NCBI GenBank assembly: GCA_035471625.1
Contig: DATIPT010000167.1
Location: 1 to 64,000 of the forward strand
Direction of reading: 5' to 3'
Origin: DATEVL01 sp035471625
Lineage (GTDB): Bacteria; Chloroflexota; Anaerolineae; Anaerolineales; E44-bin32
Length of the DNA: 64,000 nucleotides
The notes under the pieces were generated by a model, which searched no databases, was not told the origin of the DNA, and saw nothing but the letters and a program-made list of their open reading frames with translations. Shown piece by piece: positions 61,368 to 64,000 of the stretch. Positions within the stretch are counted from its first letter, which is position 1; each line of letters begins with the position of its first letter. The position numbers and the translations under genes are program-made.

Positions 61368-61724
61368 TCAGTCGACGTTGCTGACGCGGAGATCCTGGAC
61401 GTGGACGTTGACCTCGGCCACCGGCATCCCCAGCATATGCTCGACCTGGTACCGAATGCTGTTGGCGACGCTGTTGGCCACCGCGGAGACCCGCGTGCCG
61501 TATTCCACGATGACGTAGGCGTCGATCTGGATCGCCTCGGCCTCGGCGTGGACATCGATCCCGCGGTGGGGATCACGGACAAGCATCTGGCCGATCCCGT
61601 CGGCGAAGCTGCGTGAACTCATCCCGACGACGCCATACGTCCCCAGCGCAGCCCGGCTTGCGATCGTGGCGATCGCCTGCGTCGAGACGGTGATCCGGCC
61701 GTGGGCAGCGTTCTCGGTCGTCAT
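61368..61724 (-). CDS. Asp23/Gls24 family envelope-stress protein (YloU-like)
   Basis: This 118-residue Asp23/Gls24-domain protein has GRITVSTQAIATIASRAALG, GVVGMSSRSFADGIGQ and VEYGTRVSAVANSVANSIRY. It ends with the segment VAEVNVHVQDLRVS. In Firmicutes the YloU branch sits between rpmB and the FakA gene, exactly as here. Asp23 proteins are membrane-linked and connected with envelope stress. It is the first gene of the FakA-FakB-RecG-CoaD operon. Confidence 0.93.
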   Translation of the reverse strand: MTTENAAHGRITVSTQAIATIASRAALGTYGVVGMSSRSFADGIGQMLVRDPHRGIDVHAEAEAIQIDAYVIVEYGTRVSAVANSVANSIRYQVEHMLGMPVAEVNVHVQDLRVSNVD

Positions 61725-61767
61725 GCTCGGGTCTCCGGAGGGCGCCCTGGAAGGGGCCCCTCAAGTG

Positions 61768-61776
61768 TGGTATGAT
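61768..61776 (+). promoter_or_regulatory. Extended -10 promoter of rpmB
   Basis: TGG-TATGAT (61768-61776) fits an extended -10 box without a good -35 box. The start near 61783 gives a leader of about 38 bases that contains the GGAAAGGAAA ribosome site. Confidence 0.6.
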
Positions 61777-61820
61777 GCGCCCCGCTCAAGACAACCAGGC
61801 TTGGAAAGGAAACCCGGTCG

Positions 61821-62000
61821 ATGGCGAAGTGCGCGCACTGCGGAAAGACGACAACCTTCGGACACAACCGAAGCTTTTCCATGAGGGCCACGCGGCGCAA
61901 GTTCTCTCCGAACCTCCAGCGGGTGCGGGTCGTTGAAGACGGTCGGTCGGTCCAGCGGACGCTTTGTGCCAAGTGCATCAAGCGTCTCAGCCGGATCTGA
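61821..62000 (+). CDS. rpmB: Ribosomal protein L28 (zinc-ribbon form)
   Basis: This 59-residue protein reads MAKCAHCGKTTTFGHN and then SFSMRATRRKFSPNLQ, the standard L28 pattern. Two CxxC pairs, CAHC at 4-7 and CAKC at 49-52, mark the zinc-binding form. It diverges from asp23, as in Firmicutes. A GGAAAGGAAA ribosome site precedes the ATG. A strong intrinsic terminator follows 25 bases after the stop. Confidence 0.97.
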   Translation: MAKCAHCGKTTTFGHNRSFSMRATRRKFSPNLQRVRVVEDGRSVQRTLCAKCIKRLSRI

Positions 62001-62024
62001 TCGTCGCGCCCCTTCCGAACCCAC

Positions 62025-62058
62025 CGGGCCGCCGCGAGGCGGCCCGTCTTCTTTCTTC
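62025..62058 (+). terminator. Intrinsic terminator of rpmB
   Basis: A nine-pair GC stem (62025-62033 with 62038-62046) is closed by a GCGA loop of the stable GNRA type. It is followed by TCTTCTTTCTTCTG, a clear T-rich tract. This is the best-formed terminator in the window. Confidence 0.88.
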
Positions 62059-62060
62059 TG

Positions 62061-62741
62061 TCATCCGGCGGGTGCCGGCTCCACCGCCTGCCGCAGCGCC
62101 CGAAGGCCCCCGGCGATCCCATCCGGGTGACGAAAGATCGCCTGAGCCGCCACGAAGACGTCCGCTCCCGATTCCGCAGCCTGCGTTCCCGTGTTCGCGT
62201 CGATCCCGCCGTCGACCTGCAGGCGAGCCGCCGACCCGGCGGCATCGAGCATGTGCCGGACTCGACGGACTTTGTCGAGGCACGCTGGAAGGAACGCCTG
62301 CCCGGAGTACCCCGGATTGACCGTCATCACCAACACCAGGTCGACCTCGTTCAAGACCTCGGCTACCGCCACCGGCGGCGTCGCCGGATTGATCGCCACG
62401 CCGGCCCGCAACCCCAGGCCCCGGATCGCCTGGAGGGCACGGTGCAGGTGCGCCGTGGCTTCGACGTGGACTGTCAGGGAGTCAGCTCCGGCCTCGGCGA
62501 ACGCAGGGAACAAGGCTTCCGGCCGCTCGACCATCAGATGGACGTCCAGGGGGAGGGTGGTTGCTCTCCGGCAGGCCTCGACAATCACCGGCCCCATCGT
62601 CAGATTGGGCACTAAGTGGCCATCCATCACGTCAATATGGATCCAGTCGGCTCCGCCCTCGGCGGCAACCCGGATCTCGTCGCCCAGCCGGGCAAAATCG
62701 GCCGCCAGGATCGATGCGGATAGGATCGGGGACGTAGCCAT
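62061..62741 (-). CDS. rpe: Ribulose-phosphate 3-epimerase
   Basis: This 226-residue TIM-barrel enzyme interconverts ribulose-5-phosphate and xylulose-5-phosphate in the pentose-phosphate pathway. Metal residues are H35 and D37 (HIDVMDGHLVPNLTMGP), H68 (DVHLMVE) and the later Asp in QVDGGID. The loop MTVNPGYSGQAF is typical. The frame is open far upstream, but a promoter overlaps that region, and the ATG at 62741 fits the family start. With a -10 box 11 bases upstream and no ribosome site, translation is probably nearly leaderless. Confidence 0.95.
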   Translation of the reverse strand: MATSPILSASILAADFARLGDEIRVAAEGGADWIHIDVMDGHLVPNLTMGPVIVEACRRATTLPLDVHLMVERPEALFPAFAEAGADSLTVHVEATAHLHRALQAIRGLGLRAGVAINPATPPVAVAEVLNEVDLVLVMTVNPGYSGQAFLPACLDKVRRVRHMLDAAGSAARLQVDGGIDANTGTQAAESGADVFVAAQAIFRHPDGIAGGLRALRQAVEPAPAG

Positions 62742-62752
62742 CTGGACACGCA

Positions 62753-62781
62753 ATGATACCGTCGCCGACATTCGTTGACAA
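62753..62781 (-). promoter_or_regulatory. Sigma-70 promoter of rpe, near-leaderless
   Basis: On the minus strand TTGTCA (62781 to 62776) and TATCAT (62758 to 62753) are exactly 17 bases apart. The -10 box ends 11 bases before the ATG, leaving a leader of about five bases. Confidence 0.75.
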
Positions 62782-62828
62782 GGAGCAGTGCCCGGCGGGC
62801 GGTCTGCGGCACGAATCGGCGGCGGCGC

Positions 62829-62857
62829 TTGGGCACCCAGGCCAGTCCGGGTACACT
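62829..62857 (+). promoter_or_regulatory. Weak promoter candidate upstream of the histidine kinase
   Basis: TTGGGC (62829-62834) and TACACT (62852-62857) are 17 bases apart. If used, the leader would be about 310 bases, which is long, so another promoter nearer the gene cannot be excluded. Confidence 0.3.
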
Positions 62858-63173
62858 GGGGGTAGCCGTCCCAGGGCGTTGCCCTGCCATCATCCCGGTG
62901 CGCGACTCGGGCCTGATTCCCCTGTAGGCAGCCTGTAAGGTGGGAGCCGTAACGCTTCGCCGGATACTTGGATGGAGGGGGACGTCTGTCCGGAGGTGGC
63001 AGCGCCGCCTCTCCGCATGCCAGGATGCCGCGTGCCGGATCGTGGGAAAGGGCCGCGGCCCCTGACAGGGACATCGAAAGGACGCGCGGGATGCGCGAGG
63101 CAGAAGGTTTGCTCAGAGTGGGGACCGTGTGGGACTCGTTCTGGCCGCTTGGGCGGAGGCGCCGCGCCGGCTG

Positions 63174-64000
63174 ATGGTCTTCCGACCGAAGGCTGCCCCC
63201 CGATCCGAGCCTGCGCCCGCTCCCAAGGTCGCCGAACTGGAAGCGCGCCTGGACCATCTCCTGTCACTGATCCAGAGGATGGCCGAGCTGACGGCGACCC
63301 TGAACTACGAACGCGTTCTGGATCTCTCGCTCGACGCCGGCGCCGCCGCCTTGGGGGCGCAGGACGGTCGGTTGATCAGCGCGCTGCTGTTGTTTGAAGC
63401 GAATGATTTGACGATCGCCTCATCCCGCGGACTTCCTGTCGTCGACCAGCGGGCAGTCTTTCCGGCGAACGAAGGCGTCCTCGAGGCCGCCCTGCGCAAC
63501 GGGGTGATCCAGTTTGCCCAGGAACCGGCGCGTGATCCTGAGCTCCGCCGGTTGGCGGCGCTCCACAGCTGTCAGGTCGCGGCGTGCCTACCGTTGGTTG
63601 TGGGCCTGGATGCCTTCGGCGTGCTGCTCTTCGCCCATCCGCGCTCGGACCTCTTCTCTCCAGACCGGTTGGAGCTGCTCGAGGCGGTGTCGCACCAGGC
63701 GATCGGGGCCCTCCAGAACGCCAAGCTCTATCAGAACCTGGTCCAGGAGAAGGAACGTATCTCTGAGGTGCATGAGGAGGCCCGTCGGAAACTGGCGCGA
63801 GACCTCCACGACGGCCCGACTCAGTCAATCTCGGCGATCGCGATGCGCGTCAATTTTGCCCGGCGCCTGATCGAGCGCGATGTCAAGGCGGCGGCCGATG
63901 AACTCTTCAAGATCGAAGAGCTTGCCCGGCGGACGACGAAGGAGATCCGGCAAATGCTGTTTACCCTGCGTCCGCTGGTGCTCGAATCGCAGGGCTTGGT
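63174..64000 (+). CDS. GAF-domain histidine kinase, NarL type (partial, cut by window edge)
   Basis: The visible 275 residues contain a helical start (about 17-45), a GAF domain (about 46-185, with ACLPLVVGLDAFGVLLFAHP) and a HisKA_3 dimerisation domain. The phosphoacceptor is H212 in ARDLHDGPTQSISAIAM. The ATPase domain lies beyond the window. HisKA_3 kinases pair with LuxR/NarL regulators. The only such regulator here (19537-20139) has a degenerate receiver and is unlikely to be its partner. No transmembrane segment is visible. The start could instead be GTG at 63129. Confidence 0.85.
   Translation, partial: MVFRPKAAPRSEPAPAPKVAELEARLDHLLSLIQRMAELTATLNYERVLDLSLDAGAAALGAQDGRLISALLLFEANDLTIASSRGLPVVDQRAVFPANEGVLEAALRNGVIQFAQEPARDPELRRLAALHSCQVAACLPLVVGLDAFGVLLFAHPRSDLFSPDRLELLEAVSHQAIGALQNAKLYQNLVQEKERISEVHEEARRKLARDLHDGPTQSISAIAMRVNFARRLIERDVKAAADELFKIEELARRTTKEIRQMLFTLRPLVLESQGL

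Larger units (their letters stand above)
62742..63173. other. Gene-free region between divergent rpe and a histidine kinase
   Basis: This 432-base stretch holds the rpe promoter at its left end and a weaker plus-strand promoter-like pair at 62829-62857. Short open frames, such as 62968-63174 on the plus strand, look like non-coding GC-rich sequence. An imperfect direct repeat (CTGTAGGCAGCCTGTAAGG) lies near 62922. I see no RNA gene, riboswitch or inverted repeat that stands out. Confidence 0.5.

Noticed and set aside
62968..63174. 68-codon frame whose stop overlaps the histidine kinase ATG
   Set aside because: The overlap looks like coupling, but the peptide is Gly/Arg/Ala-rich without motifs and has no ribosome site.

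Overview
The window is 64 kb of GC-rich bacterial chromosome with about 55 protein genes. It shows no mobile element, phage, CRISPR array, tRNA or rRNA gene. Gene content and order point to a Chloroflexota bacterium of the Anaerolineae type. The markers are a baseplate-J-like membrane protein beside ruvX, tandem DUF3662-FHA proteins near a RodA gene, an MTA deaminase plus MTA phosphorylase, a FakA/FakB operon beside recG-coaD, a SepIVA-like coiled-coil protein, and rpmB diverging from asp23. That assignment is inference from gene content; no phylogeny was run.

Layout. 1-2746 (-): a branched-chain amino-acid ABC importer (binding lipoprotein, LivH, and a LivM cut by the window edge). 3072-5592 (+): a GT4 glycosyltransferase, YraN and MiaA in overlapping reading frames. 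5717-10966 (-): a PiT phosphate transporter and, upstream, an operon of ROK kinase, family-5 binding lipoprotein and two permeases with no ATPase. 11077-11977 (-): DinB-like and VOC proteins. 12104-14713 (+): mutS. 14710-16683 (-): MTA/SAH deaminase fused to a CYTH domain. 16833-21805 (+): a beta-lactamase-fold hydrolase, pyrimidine-nucleoside phosphorylase, a phosphorylation-dead LuxR regulator, two S1C proteases and a frameshifted DUF5519 relic.

22143-34229 (-) is the most unusual part. Seven tightly packed genes include a class III cyclase-ATPase, two paralogous TPR proteins, and two proteins with intact cyclic-nucleotide-binding cassettes. One of these two is a nucleotide-transporter/HEAT fusion and the other is a histidine kinase. 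The remaining members are a receiver/thioredoxin-reductase-like fusion and a CoA-binding protein. I infer that the cluster makes a cyclic nucleotide, reads it with two receptors, and couples it to redox or nucleotide state.

34443-40217 (-): alaS, baseplate-J-like gene, ruvX, mltG. 40422-43912 (+): a putative zinc metallopeptidase, an ATP-grasp ligase and tyrS. 43919-45805 (-): rtcB and archease. 45876-50528 (+): three FHA proteins, MTA phosphorylase and a RodA/FtsW protein. 50722-54261 (+): rpsP, khpA, rimM, a Roadblock protein and pyrG. 54351-61724 (-): SepIVA-like protein, coaD, recG, two FakB-like DegV proteins, FakA and Asp23. 61821-62000 (+): rpmB. 62061-62741 (-): rpe. 63174 to the end (+): a NarL-type histidine kinase cut by the window edge.

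Promoters of ordinary sigma-70 type are readable in many gaps. At four genes (ROK kinase, archease, first FHA gene, rpe) the -10 box lies only 6-11 bases before the start codon, so their mRNAs are probably leaderless or nearly so. Elsewhere, genes are coupled by ATGA, GTGA or TGATG overlaps.
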